This document shows positions 6,713-14,700 of a stretch of DNA of 25,588 nucleotides, piece by piece. The stretch's first letter is position 1; the number at the start of each line of letters is the position of its first letter. Location of the stretch: the IMG/VR virus record IMGVR_UViG_3300031963_006913, positions 1 through 25,588 of that record; one strand, written 5' to 3'. The position numbers were made by a program, and so were the translations under genes. The notes under the pieces were generated by a model, which saw only the letters and a program-made list of their open reading frames with translations, did not search any database and had not been told where the DNA came from. The DNA is from a virus.

Positions 6713-7129
6713 ATGACCGATGCAGTGCAAGCGGACGAAGTGCCGCTGGACAAGCTCGCCCGTGTGTATCGCAAGATACAGGGGCGCATCCAAGAACTGA
6801 CGGCTGAATACGACAAAGAGGTCGCGCAGCTGACCGCGCAGCGCGATGCTGTGCGTAACGAACTCAAGGACAGGTTGCTGGCCATGGGCGTCAAGAGCGC
6901 CAACACGGCGCACGGCACTGTCATTCTCGGCACCCAGACGCGTTTCCATGCGCAGGACTGGGACGCGTTCAAGCAGTTCATGTTGCAGCACGACGCACTC
7001 GACCTAGTGGAGAAACGTATCAGCCAGAAGAACATGGCCCAATTCCTTGAAGCGAACCCCACCCTCGTACCGCCCGGGTTGAACAGCAACTCGGAGTACG
7101 TTATCTCTGTCCGTAAACCTTCCAAGTGA
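6713..7129 (+). CDS. Coiled-coil phage protein next to the ssDNA-binding protein
   Basis: The 138-residue product starts at ATG 6713 behind a clear AGGAGAGAAG site; the longer frame back to 6578 overlaps the helicase gene and crosses the promoter, so it was not used. Residues about 15-60 form a charged helix with coiled-coil character (KIQGRIQELTAEYDKEVAQL and onward). The rest is a compact domain ending in YVISVRKPSK. I have no firm family. It is the first gene after a candidate promoter and lies 7 bases upstream of the probable ssDNA-binding protein, so a role in DNA replication or recombination is reasonable. An analogue of a Gam-type nuclease inhibitor is one possibility that I could not support from motifs. 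Confidence 0.75.
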   Translation: MTDAVQADEVPLDKLARVYRKIQGRIQELTAEYDKEVAQLTAQRDAVRNELKDRLLAMGVKSANTAHGTVILGTQTRFHAQDWDAFKQFMLQHDALDLVEKRISQKNMAQFLEANPTLVPPGLNSNSEYVISVRKPSK

Positions 7130-7136
7130 GACAAGC

Positions 7137-8177
7137 ATGAACGCAGTCGTTCAATTCAACCCCTCGCAGGTGCCCGCTTTCGCCCGCAAAGCCGAACTCT
7201 CTGAGACCGCCAAAGCGCTCGCGGGTGGTGGTGCAGGCGGCAAGCGCATCTCCATCGCCAACGGTGTGTTCCGTCTGCTGGACAATGGCAAAGAGATCGC
7301 CAACATCGAGGAGCGCTACCTCGACGTGGTGATCATCAAGGCGGCGCCCAAGGTCGGTCGCGTCTGGTACGCCAAGAACTACGATTCCGATGCCGCTGCT
7401 GCGCCCGATTGCTGGTCGGCGGACGGCAACACGCCGAGCCCTGAAGCGGAACACCCGCAGGCGGCTACCTGTGCGGCGTGCCCGAAGAACGTCGCGGGCT
7501 CTGGGCAGGGCAACAGCCGCGCCTGCCGTTACCAGCAGCGGATCGCAGTGGTGCTCGCCAACGACATGGAAGGCGCGGTGATGCAGCTTGCGCTGCCCGC
7601 CACCAGCCTCTTTGGCGAAGCCAAGGGCGACAAGCGCCCGCTGCAAGAGTACGCCCGCTGGCTGGCCGCGCAGCGCATCAACCCGGAGACGGTCGTCACC
7701 CGGATGAAGTTCGACCTTGAGGCGGACAACCCCAAGCTAGTCTTCAAGGCGATGCGCTGGCTGTCCGACGATGAGTACGCCACCATCGAGACGCAGGCCG
7801 GCTCGGAGGAAGCGACCAAGGCGGTCACCATGACGGTCGCCAAGCGCGACAACGTGGAACCGGCGCAGCCGGCGCAGCTGGAGGGTGCCCCGCCCAAGGC
7901 CAAGAAGGCGCCTGCGCCGGCCCCGCAGCCTGAGGTGGAAGACGACGTGCCTCCGCCCCCGCCCAAGGCGAAGAAGGCCGCTGCGGCGCCGGCCCCCGCG
8001 CCCGCAGTAGAAGACGATGAGGATGCGCCGCCGCCCCCGCCCAAGGCGAAGAAGGCCGCTGCAGCGCCCGCAGACGACGATGCCGATGAGCCTGAGGTGC
8101 GCAAGCCTGCAGCGAAGCCGGCTGCGCCCGCCAAAGCGGAACTGGCGCAGGCTCTGTCCGACTGGGACGACGAGTAA
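7137..8177 (+). CDS. Probable single-stranded DNA-binding protein with acidic tail
   Basis: The 346-residue protein has an N-terminal globular domain (about 1-245). Four cysteines (C92, C112, C115, C130) around CAACPKNVAGSGQGNSRACR could hold a zinc ion. A low-complexity tail follows, in which PPPPPKAKKAAAAPA blocks alternate with acidic stretches, and the protein ends in LSDWDDE. A basic/proline linker closing in an acidic tip with an aromatic residue is typical of phage and bacterial ssDNA-binding proteins, where the tip recruits replication partners. I recognise the N-terminal domain as one common in phage replication modules, but the ssDNA-binding function is inferred from the domain, the tail and the position between replication genes. 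The ATG lies 7 bases after the previous stop. Confidence 0.7.
   Translation: MNAVVQFNPSQVPAFARKAELSETAKALAGGGAGGKRISIANGVFRLLDNGKEIANIEERYLDVVIIKAAPKVGRVWYAKNYDSDAAAAPDCWSADGNTPSPEAEHPQAATCAACPKNVAGSGQGNSRACRYQQRIAVVLANDMEGAVMQLALPATSLFGEAKGDKRPLQEYARWLAAQRINPETVVTRMKFDLEADNPKLVFKAMRWLSDDEYATIETQAGSEEATKAVTMTVAKRDNVEPAQPAQLEGAPPKAKKAPAPAPQPEVEDDVPPPPPKAKKAAAAPAPAPAVEDDEDAPPPPPKAKKAAAAPADDDADEPEVRKPAAKPAAPAKAELAQALSDWDDE
7953..8062 (+). repeat. 32-base direct repeats in the tail of the ssDNA-binding protein
   Basis: Identical 32-base copies at 7953-7984 and 8031-8062 encode the PPPPPKAKKAAA blocks. A diverged third copy lies upstream around 7890-7921. The period is a multiple of three, so expansion or contraction keeps frame. 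Confidence 0.8.
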
Positions 8178-8178
8178 C

Positions 8179-8221
8179 AGGAGCAGGGGCCGCGCCGTGC
8201 GCGGGGCCCCGACACCCCATG
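8179..8221 (+). promoter_or_regulatory. Hairpin between a Shine-Dalgarno and the HTH gene start
   Basis: AGGAG at 8179-8183 is separated from ATG 8219 by 35 bases. Most of that is a strong hairpin (8186-8210): GGGGCC pairs with GGCCCC and GCGC with GCGC, with a GG bulge and loop CGT. If the hairpin forms, the effective Shine-Dalgarno to ATG distance falls to about 10 bases. An alternative is a terminator-like stem without a T-run. Confidence 0.45.
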
Positions 8222-8509
8222 TACAGACAGAACTTCATCGACAAGGTACAGTCGCTGCCTTTGAGCTTGGGCGTGCGTCTCGGGCGCTGGGCCATCTACC
8301 ACGACATCCCGGTCACGCTGCTCTGCGAAGCCACGCACGCTACGCGTCAGACGGTGTACAACTGGATGAACGGCAACGACGTAACCCCCCGAAACAAAGC
8401 AGCCGTGGAGCGGCTCGTGCGCTGCATGCAGGCTGCTAAAACGCAACAGGACGCTTGGAGAGCAATATGCACAGAATTCAGTCTGCGAGAGTTTCAGCAA
8501 AAAGGCTGA
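8219..8509 (+). CDS. Helix-turn-helix DNA-binding protein
   Basis: The 96-residue protein contains a Cro/CI-like helix-turn-helix at about residues 30-67: IPVTLLCEATHATRQTVYNWM, in which TRQTVYNWM is the recognition helix, followed by a stabilising helix with KAAVERLV. The remainder is a short helical extension. It is small, like a Cro-type repressor or an early-gene regulator. It lies between the ssDNA-binding protein and the primase-helicase. The palindrome over the promoter at 6645-6678 is an obvious candidate target, but this is inference. No ordinary Shine-Dalgarno is next to the ATG; the hairpin-bridged site upstream may serve. Confidence 0.75.
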   Translation: MYRQNFIDKVQSLPLSLGVRLGRWAIYHDIPVTLLCEATHATRQTVYNWMNGNDVTPRNKAAVERLVRCMQAAKTQQDAWRAICTEFSLREFQQKG

Positions 8510-8552
8510 ACAGGCGGGGTGAGGTGACGGTCTATGCTGAACGGTAAACACA

Positions 8553-11500
8553 ATGCGCGCTCTGGAGCTAATGGCCGACGTACTGCCGTCGCCCGGGAAC
8601 GGGCTGTATTGCGCAGTTGGGATAAAGGGCACGAAAAAGCTGCATGTGTTTCAGCCTACACTTGAGGAACTTGTACCGCACATCAAGCGCTGGCACCAAG
8701 AACGGTTCGACATCTACTTCGGACTCTCTACGTTTGACCCAAGCGTAGCCACGCTTTCACGCGAAAGGCGCACCGTCAAGAACGCGCAGGCAATCAAGGC
8801 GCTGTTCATCGACATTGACGGGTACAAAACAAAAGCCGCTGCGGGAGAGGCGCTTTACGCGTTTCTTGAGAACACAGGGCTGGACGAACTCGGCTTTCCC
8901 CACATCGTGTCCTCCGGTGGAGGGCTACATTGCTATTGGCCGCTGGCAGACGACACGGACATCGTGACGTGGAAGCCTGTAGCGGAGAACTTCAAGCGCC
9001 TGTGCCTGCAAGAGAAGTTTGTGATCGACATGACGGTCACCGCTGACGCTGCGCGCATCCTGCGCGTACCGGGCACCTTCAACTACAAGGCCGTGTACGA
9101 AACACCGCGCCCCGTCAAGGTGCTGCGCGAGGGCACAGGGCCTGTCGACCTCAAGCGCTTCAGCGCCATCGTGCGCAGCAAGCTCAGCGCGGCTTACGCG
9201 CCCGTGAGCAACGACTTCGTTGCAAGCGAAGTGGCGGTGCTTGCGGGGTCCGCGCCAACGCGCGCGGCCCATCGGCGTAGCGCAGCAGCGGAAGCGCTGC
9301 TGGGGAACATCACCTCGACATTTGAAACGATCTGGCTCAAGAGCGAGCGCGGGCAGGGATGCCGGCAGCTGGCCTACTACCAAGAACACGCGCAGGAAGA
9401 CGGCATGGAACCGCTCTGGCGCGGGCTCCTGTCATGGGCCAAGGTGTGCACCGACGCGGATGAAGCAACGCGCAAGCTGACAGCGCTGCACCCGTACCCT
9501 GAGCAGCGGATGCACGCCAAGCTGGCTGAGATCAAAGGCCCCTATCCGTGCGCCAAGATGGACTCCGAGAACCCGGGCGTGTGCCCGGGGTGCCCGCACT
9601 GGGGCTCGATCACCAACGCGCTCGCGCTGGGCCGTGACGTGCAGACGCACGTCGAGGCGCGACAGGTCGTTATCCCGACCAACACGCTGAGGGAAGATAC
9701 CCCGCTTGACCCCATCGATGATGAGGAGGACGACGGCCCGGGCCTGTTGCAAACGCGCAAAGTGGAAATCCCGGCGCCCCCTCGCGGCTATCTGTACGGA
9801 GAGCGCGGGGGTGTGTACGTCGAACTCAAGGAAACGGATTCGACAGGCGTAACGATCAAAACCAAAGTAGAGGTGTTGTCGCACGACTTGTTTGTTGTAG
9901 ACCTTCTCAAAATGGAAGACGGCGAACACCGCGTGCACTTGATGGCGATAAAGCCTACGGTTGATGGCAAGAGCAAAGAGCACATCTCCATCATCATGCC
10001 GACTAAGGCCGTTGTAGCCAGAGACGATCTGTTAAAGTGCCTAGCCGCGCACAACATCTATGCGTCAAGAGGCGCTGCGATGGACGTGCATCTCTTCAGT
10101 TATGTTCGCGCTTGCGTCAATGAAGCGTCCGCTATGCGCAAGCCGCTCGACGTGCCGGTGCAGTTTGGGTGGCAACGTGACCGCAGCTTCGTGTACAACA
10201 ACCGCGTGTTCCGCGCAGATGGCACAGAGACCATCGTGCCAATGCCAGGATTGGAGAACTTGAACCGCATCACGCAGAGCCGGGGCACGGTGGAGGACTG
10301 GCGTCGGCCTTGGAATCTGCTGATAGATCGCGAGATGTGGACCATGCTGGCGCTGTGCATAGACAGCTTCGGCTCCACGCTGATGCACTTCTCAAACCAT
10401 GAGGGCTTTGTCTGGCATATCGGATCGACCGCTTCGGGCACAGGCAAGTCGCTGACGCTGTCGCTTAAAGCAGGCGTGTGGGGGCATCCGATCCGTTATC
10501 GCACAAGCAAAGGTACGAGCCCCGTGGCCATGCAGCAGCGCGCGGGCCTGCTGAACAGCCTGCCGCTGCTCAGCGACGAAATCACCTCCAAGGCCCGCAA
10601 CGACGCGGAGTGGGCGCCGGCTTTCATCTTTGACTTCGCGGAGGGACAGGGCAAGGAGCGCATGGAGTCAAGCGCCAACAAGGAGCGTCTGAACAACAGT
10701 ACATGGTCTTCTACTTGCACGCTGACATCGAATGTCCACATGACTGACCTGCTCACAGGCAGTCGCAAGCACTCATCGCAGGGCGAGCTTATGCGCATGC
10801 TTGAGTGGACGCCCGTTAAAGAACTTCAGTTTGATGATGCGGAGCGCAGCACCCTCCTGAACCTGCGCAATAACTACGGCGTGGCCGGCGAAGCGTGGGT
10901 TCGCTACTGCGTCCAGAACTACAAGACGGTCGCTGAGCTTTGGAGTCAAGTGCATGTGCGCATTAGGCGCGACTTCGAGTTTACGGACGAAGAGCGGATC
11001 TGGCACGCGGCGTGCACTAACGTCATTACCGCCACGGTTCTTCTGGGCTCTCGCTTCGCGCAGCTGCTTGATGTACCGCTCAAGCCTTTGCTGGGGGCGC
11101 TCAAAGAGTTGGTGAACAACGCGCGTGCCGTGTATAAGGGCGCAATACGATCTGCGGAAGACGTGCTCAACGCGTTCATTCGCGAGCATCACGGACGCTT
11201 TGTCGTGGTGCGCAGGACCAGCGACGGTGTGTTGACGGATCTCGGCGCGGATATAACAGGGAAGACTTCTACGAGGAACAACATCATGGGCCGCGTAGAA
11301 CACGGCATGGTGCATGAACACCTCGTTGACTTTTTTGTTGAAGAGCAGCTACTGCGTCAGCACTGCGCCGCGATGAGCTTCGGCTTTGCCGATTTGAAAA
11401 GAGGGCTCAAAGCCATGCATCACGATGGCTTTCATGTGCGTTTCGGTGTACGCAAAGACTTGCTGTCCCGAGTCGATGGGCCGGCTATGCGCGTGTCAGT

Positions 11501-11570
11501 GATGCACTTGACGGTGCCGAAAGACAAACTCGATGAAGCATCAAGTACGCTTTCCGTGGGACCGCGTTGA
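8553..11570 (+). CDS. Primase-helicase: AEP primase domain fused to a P-loop ATPase
   Basis: The 1005-residue protein combines two functions. The N-terminal archaeo-eukaryotic-type primase domain shows FIDIDG (D87/D89), HIVSSGGGLHCYW (catalytic H126) and FVIDMTVTADAARILRVPGT (D159/D165), the three expected AEP motifs. A cysteine cluster (C333, C344, C347, in NPGVCPGCPHWG) may bind metal. The C-terminal half has a Walker A GSTASGTGKS (624-633), a Walker B-like LLSDE and a sensor-like LTSN, as in DUF927-type helicases associated with primases. The protein should prime and unwind DNA for the family A polymerase. ATG 8553 is used because an in-frame stop lies only four codons upstream. The Shine-Dalgarno is weak. 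Confidence 0.88.
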   Translation: MRALELMADVLPSPGNGLYCAVGIKGTKKLHVFQPTLEELVPHIKRWHQERFDIYFGLSTFDPSVATLSRERRTVKNAQAIKALFIDIDGYKTKAAAGEALYAFLENTGLDELGFPHIVSSGGGLHCYWPLADDTDIVTWKPVAENFKRLCLQEKFVIDMTVTADAARILRVPGTFNYKAVYETPRPVKVLREGTGPVDLKRFSAIVRSKLSAAYAPVSNDFVASEVAVLAGSAPTRAAHRRSAAAEALLGNITSTFETIWLKSERGQGCRQLAYYQEHAQEDGMEPLWRGLLSWAKVCTDADEATRKLTALHPYPEQRMHAKLAEIKGPYPCAKMDSENPGVCPGCPHWGSITNALALGRDVQTHVEARQVVIPTNTLREDTPLDPIDDEEDDGPGLLQTRKVEIPAPPRGYLYGERGGVYVELKETDSTGVTIKTKVEVLSHDLFVVDLLKMEDGEHRVHLMAIKPTVDGKSKEHISIIMPTKAVVARDDLLKCLAAHNIYASRGAAMDVHLFSYVRACVNEASAMRKPLDVPVQFGWQRDRSFVYNNRVFRADGTETIVPMPGLENLNRITQSRGTVEDWRRPWNLLIDREMWTMLALCIDSFGSTLMHFSNHEGFVWHIGSTASGTGKSLTLSLKAGVWGHPIRYRTSKGTSPVAMQQRAGLLNSLPLLSDEITSKARNDAEWAPAFIFDFAEGQGKERMESSANKERLNNSTWSSTCTLTSNVHMTDLLTGSRKHSSQGELMRMLEWTPVKELQFDDAERSTLLNLRNNYGVAGEAWVRYCVQNYKTVAELWSQVHVRIRRDFEFTDEERIWHAACTNVITATVLLGSRFAQLLDVPLKPLLGALKELVNNARAVYKGAIRSAEDVLNAFIREHHGRFVVVRRTSDGVLTDLGADITGKTSTRNNIMGRVEHGMVHEHLVDFFVEEQLLRQHCAAMSFGFADLKRGLKAMHHDGFHVRFGVRKDLLSRVDGPAMRVSVMHLTVPKDKLDEASSTLSVGPR

Positions 11571-11721
11571 GGTCGGGCAGTCGCTTTTCGTTCCCTGTCT
11601 GGACCTCAAAGGGGTGAGGGAGCGCGGGTTGTTGTCCGCGCTCCCCTTTCGCTACCGCATCACGACAGTGTATGCCATCAAAGACGGCAAGCTAGGCGTG
11701 CTGTTCACTCGGACGCGTTGA
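11533..11721 (+). CDS. Small conserved phage protein at the end of the + strand module
   Basis: The 62-residue protein has the pattern FPWDRVEVGQSLFVP near the start, a central basic helix and KDGKLGVLFTRTR at the end. Small proteins of this layout are frequent next to phage replication genes and have no known function. The gene overlaps the end of the primase-helicase by 38 bases in another frame, and its stop at 11719-11721 lies beyond the stop of the converging giant gene (11705), giving a 17-base tail-to-tail overlap. A perfect 10-base hairpin stem is built into its coding sequence. The conserved-looking sequence makes it a real gene rather than a chance frame. Confidence 0.75.
   Translation: MKHQVRFPWDRVEVGQSLFVPCLDLKGVRERGLLSALPFRYRITTVYAIKDGKLGVLFTRTR
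11608..11649. terminator. Candidate bidirectional terminator hairpin at the convergence
   Basis: GGGAGCGCGG (11618-11627) and CCGCGCTCCC (11636-11645) form a perfect 10-base stem with an 8-base loop. AAAG (11608-11611) and CTTT (11646-11649) can extend it. It is inside the last + strand gene and about 55-95 bases beyond the stop of the giant - strand gene. The T-runs are short, so termination efficiency is uncertain. Confidence 0.45.
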
Positions 11722-14700
11722 CCAAGTCGCGTATCTGGCGGGAAAGCATGATCTCTATCTGCCGAATGTCATCGATCTGCGCTCGCTTCTGCGCGCCGCT
11801 GAGATCAGGGCTGGCGGCGATCTGCCGCTTCTGATCGGCAAGCTCGCCCATCTGCTGCCGGAAGGCACCGCCCGTGGAAGTGAGCGCCAGTTCTCGCGAG
11901 AAGCGATTGGCGAACGCGGCGGCGTCCTCTACCCGCCCTGCTTGCATCATCTCGTTGTACGTCTGCGCAGCGCGCTGGATGCGGTTGATGTCATCAAAAG
12001 CCGCGTTGAGCAGCCCGCGCCCGGACGCGGGCTGGATGAGCGTGCCCAGCATCGGCACTTCGCTGAGCAGGCGCTCGGGCCGCTCGCCCATCTGCTGGGC
12101 TGAGAAAGGCCGCAGCAGCGGGTTGAGCAGCGACATGGCGAGGATGCCCGTCGAACCGGTGTAGCCCCGCACAAGATGCTCGATGGCGATGGGCGAGACG
12201 TTGGCCGTTCCGCCGATGAGCTTGGCAAGCTCGGACGTGTTCTGCCGGAAGCGCTCCCCGGGCTCAAGGCCCATCTCCCGCGCAGACTGGATCGGCTGGT
12301 CGGTGAAGAAGCTGTAGTTGGCCGCAAGCTCGACCACCGGATTGATCGCCGTTGGCAGCGCCAGCGGGCTGGACATCGTCAGCTGCTTACCGAGCGCTCG
12401 TACTGCCTCCGACACCCGCGTATCGCCGAAGGCTGTGTTGATGAGCGCCTCAGGCAGCGACTTGAAGAGCAGGCCGAACTCGAACGGGATGGGCACACGG
12501 ATCGACTCGCCGCCGGGCAGCGGCAAGAACCAGTTCATGGCCCGCTCTTCCGGCGTGGCGTTCTTGTAGGACTCATCGTCCTGCATCAGCAGAGCGTAGG
12601 CCATCGTCAGGCCGGCCATCAGCGCGCCGCGCTCCAGCAGCTTAGCCCGGGCGTTCATCTTCTGCTCATAGGGCACGTCCCCGACGAGCGACCGATAGAA
12701 GATGTCCAGACCCTGCACCTGCGCGTTGAAGAAGGGGATGATGGTCGAGAGCCACAGCATCGACGCGGAGGTTCCTCGCCGCGTGAAGTTCATTGACTCC
12801 AGCGTGCTCAGCAGCGCCTCGACGTGCGTCATGCCTTTGTTGCGGAAGCTGTCGTATACCGCCGCCCGCGTCTGTGCATCGGCCTTCATCGCCATGCCGT
12901 CGAGCTTCGCCATGGCGGTGTTCCAATTAGTACCGCCCGCCGTTACTTGCTGAAGGATGCGCGCAATGTCTTCTGGGTCATTGCTGAACACATGGCTGCT
13001 GACCACGCCGGCCTTGCTCAACGCTTCTTCCGTTTTGTTGAGCTTAGTCGAGAACATGTTGCGAATACCGTTCGCCGCCACTTTGAGCGGCTTCAGGTCG
13101 CCGCCCGTCGTCATCCACGCGTTGAGCGGGTCGCGGATCATCTGCCGTACAACGTAGACAGGCGTCCGTGTGATGGTCTTACGCAGCAACGAGGCCGGGT
13201 AAGACATCGCCTTGACTACAGCGGGAATAGCAGTCTTCACGCCCTGCAGCCCTTGCACGACCATTTCGGGCGTCAGACCCTGCTCTTGGAAAGCGCCGGG
13301 GTCAAGCACGGCAGACAGTTCTTTGCCGTCGGCCTTGAAGCGAATGACGCGTCCGTTCTGGTTGAGCGCCTTGGGTACAATCTGCGCAAGTCCGACTTCT
13401 TTCAGCATGTTGGCTACGTCTTTGGCCTGCAGATTGCGCAAAGACAGCTGCATGAGCAGTGACGTATTGCGCGCCATGCTGGAGAAGACAGGCATGATCT
13501 TGTCAGCACCGCCTACAAGTTCGCGCAGGTAGGGCTGATCGATGACGTTGCCGATGGTGACAGGGCGCGATGCGCCGATATCGAGTTCCAGCACATCGCC
13601 GGAGATGCGATAGAACGGAACGAAGTCGCCTTTCTTGAGTTCCTTTGCCTTTGCGCCGTCAATGACGCCAGAATCTGCCAGCAGATCAACGAGATCGTTG
13701 TTGTACTGCCGATAGATATTCCGCGCTTCTTCAAAAGCGGCTGCAGTGTCGGGATCTGAGGCCACCATCGCTTTGACGGCGTCCCCGTCGCTCTTGTCGA
13801 ACAGTCGCTTGCCTTCTTTGTCCGTACCAAAGTTCAGCTTGCTGTAGCCGTCGGGCATGCTGTCCGCGCGCAGCGCTGCCATCCATGTGGTGAAGGCTTG
13901 CTCAGTGAACTGCTCGTTACCCAGCTTGGCCTTGCGCAGCGCCTGCGCAAGCTGGATGGCGTTGGCCCCACCCTGCGCTTCGACGTAGCGCGTGTCTTCC
14001 TCTTTGTTGAGCTTGATGCCGCCACGCGTCATGGCTGCGCTGAACAGCTGGTTCGTCTGGTCATGCAGTCGCATGTTCACGCGAAGCTGCATGGCCCGCG
14101 CCTCATCGATCTTGCCTTTGGCGATACCCTGTTTGATGATGTGCTCGACCGAAGCCCAGCGGTCCAGCACCGCCTGCCTAAGCGACAGCCCGCCCACGAA
14201 GGCCGTGATCTTGTCACCTAGCGAAGCGTTGCGCCCCACAACCCGCGAGATGGCTTCTGCTGCTTTGGCATTGACACTGGCCGCAGCAACAGGCTTGGTG
14301 GCGGGGAAGACGCCGCGCAGCACGGACGCGATGGCTTTGCTCGTGGTGGACGTAGGCGCTGCCGGCTGGAAGAGCCTGTAGGCCGCTGAGGTGGCCTTCT
14401 GAGAAGTGCTGGGTACATCGAAGCCCAGCAGCCGCAGGAGCGCGTTGTAGATGCGTTTCAGCAGCCCCTCGCGGGCGTCGAGCTTGTTGCGCAGATCAGC
14501 GTTGGACAGAAGCTCGGAGACGAACTCCTTGAGGTCTGTCGAGGCGTACTCCTTGGCGAACTTCGGATCGGCCTTGACCTCGTTGTAGAGCTTCTCAAGC
14601 TCGCGACGCGCCGCACGCTGCTCGGCGGTTATGCCGGTCTTAGCAGGCTCGCCTTGTTTATCTTTAGGCGCATACCGAGAAACCGCTTCTTCAACAAACC

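Noticed and set aside
7529-8632. Long - strand frame of 367 codons opposite the ssDNA-binding protein
   Set aside because: It is antisense to a well-supported gene, is Ser/Ala/Gly-rich and reads through the repeat-rich GC tail. This is typical of a shadow frame in GC-rich DNA.
7503-9358. Two GGGCAGGG (KOPS-like) sites at 7503-7510 and 9351-9358 as targets of the FtsK-gamma-like domain
   Set aside because: Two hits are not more than expected by chance in about 25 kb of this GC content, and both lie inside coding sequence.
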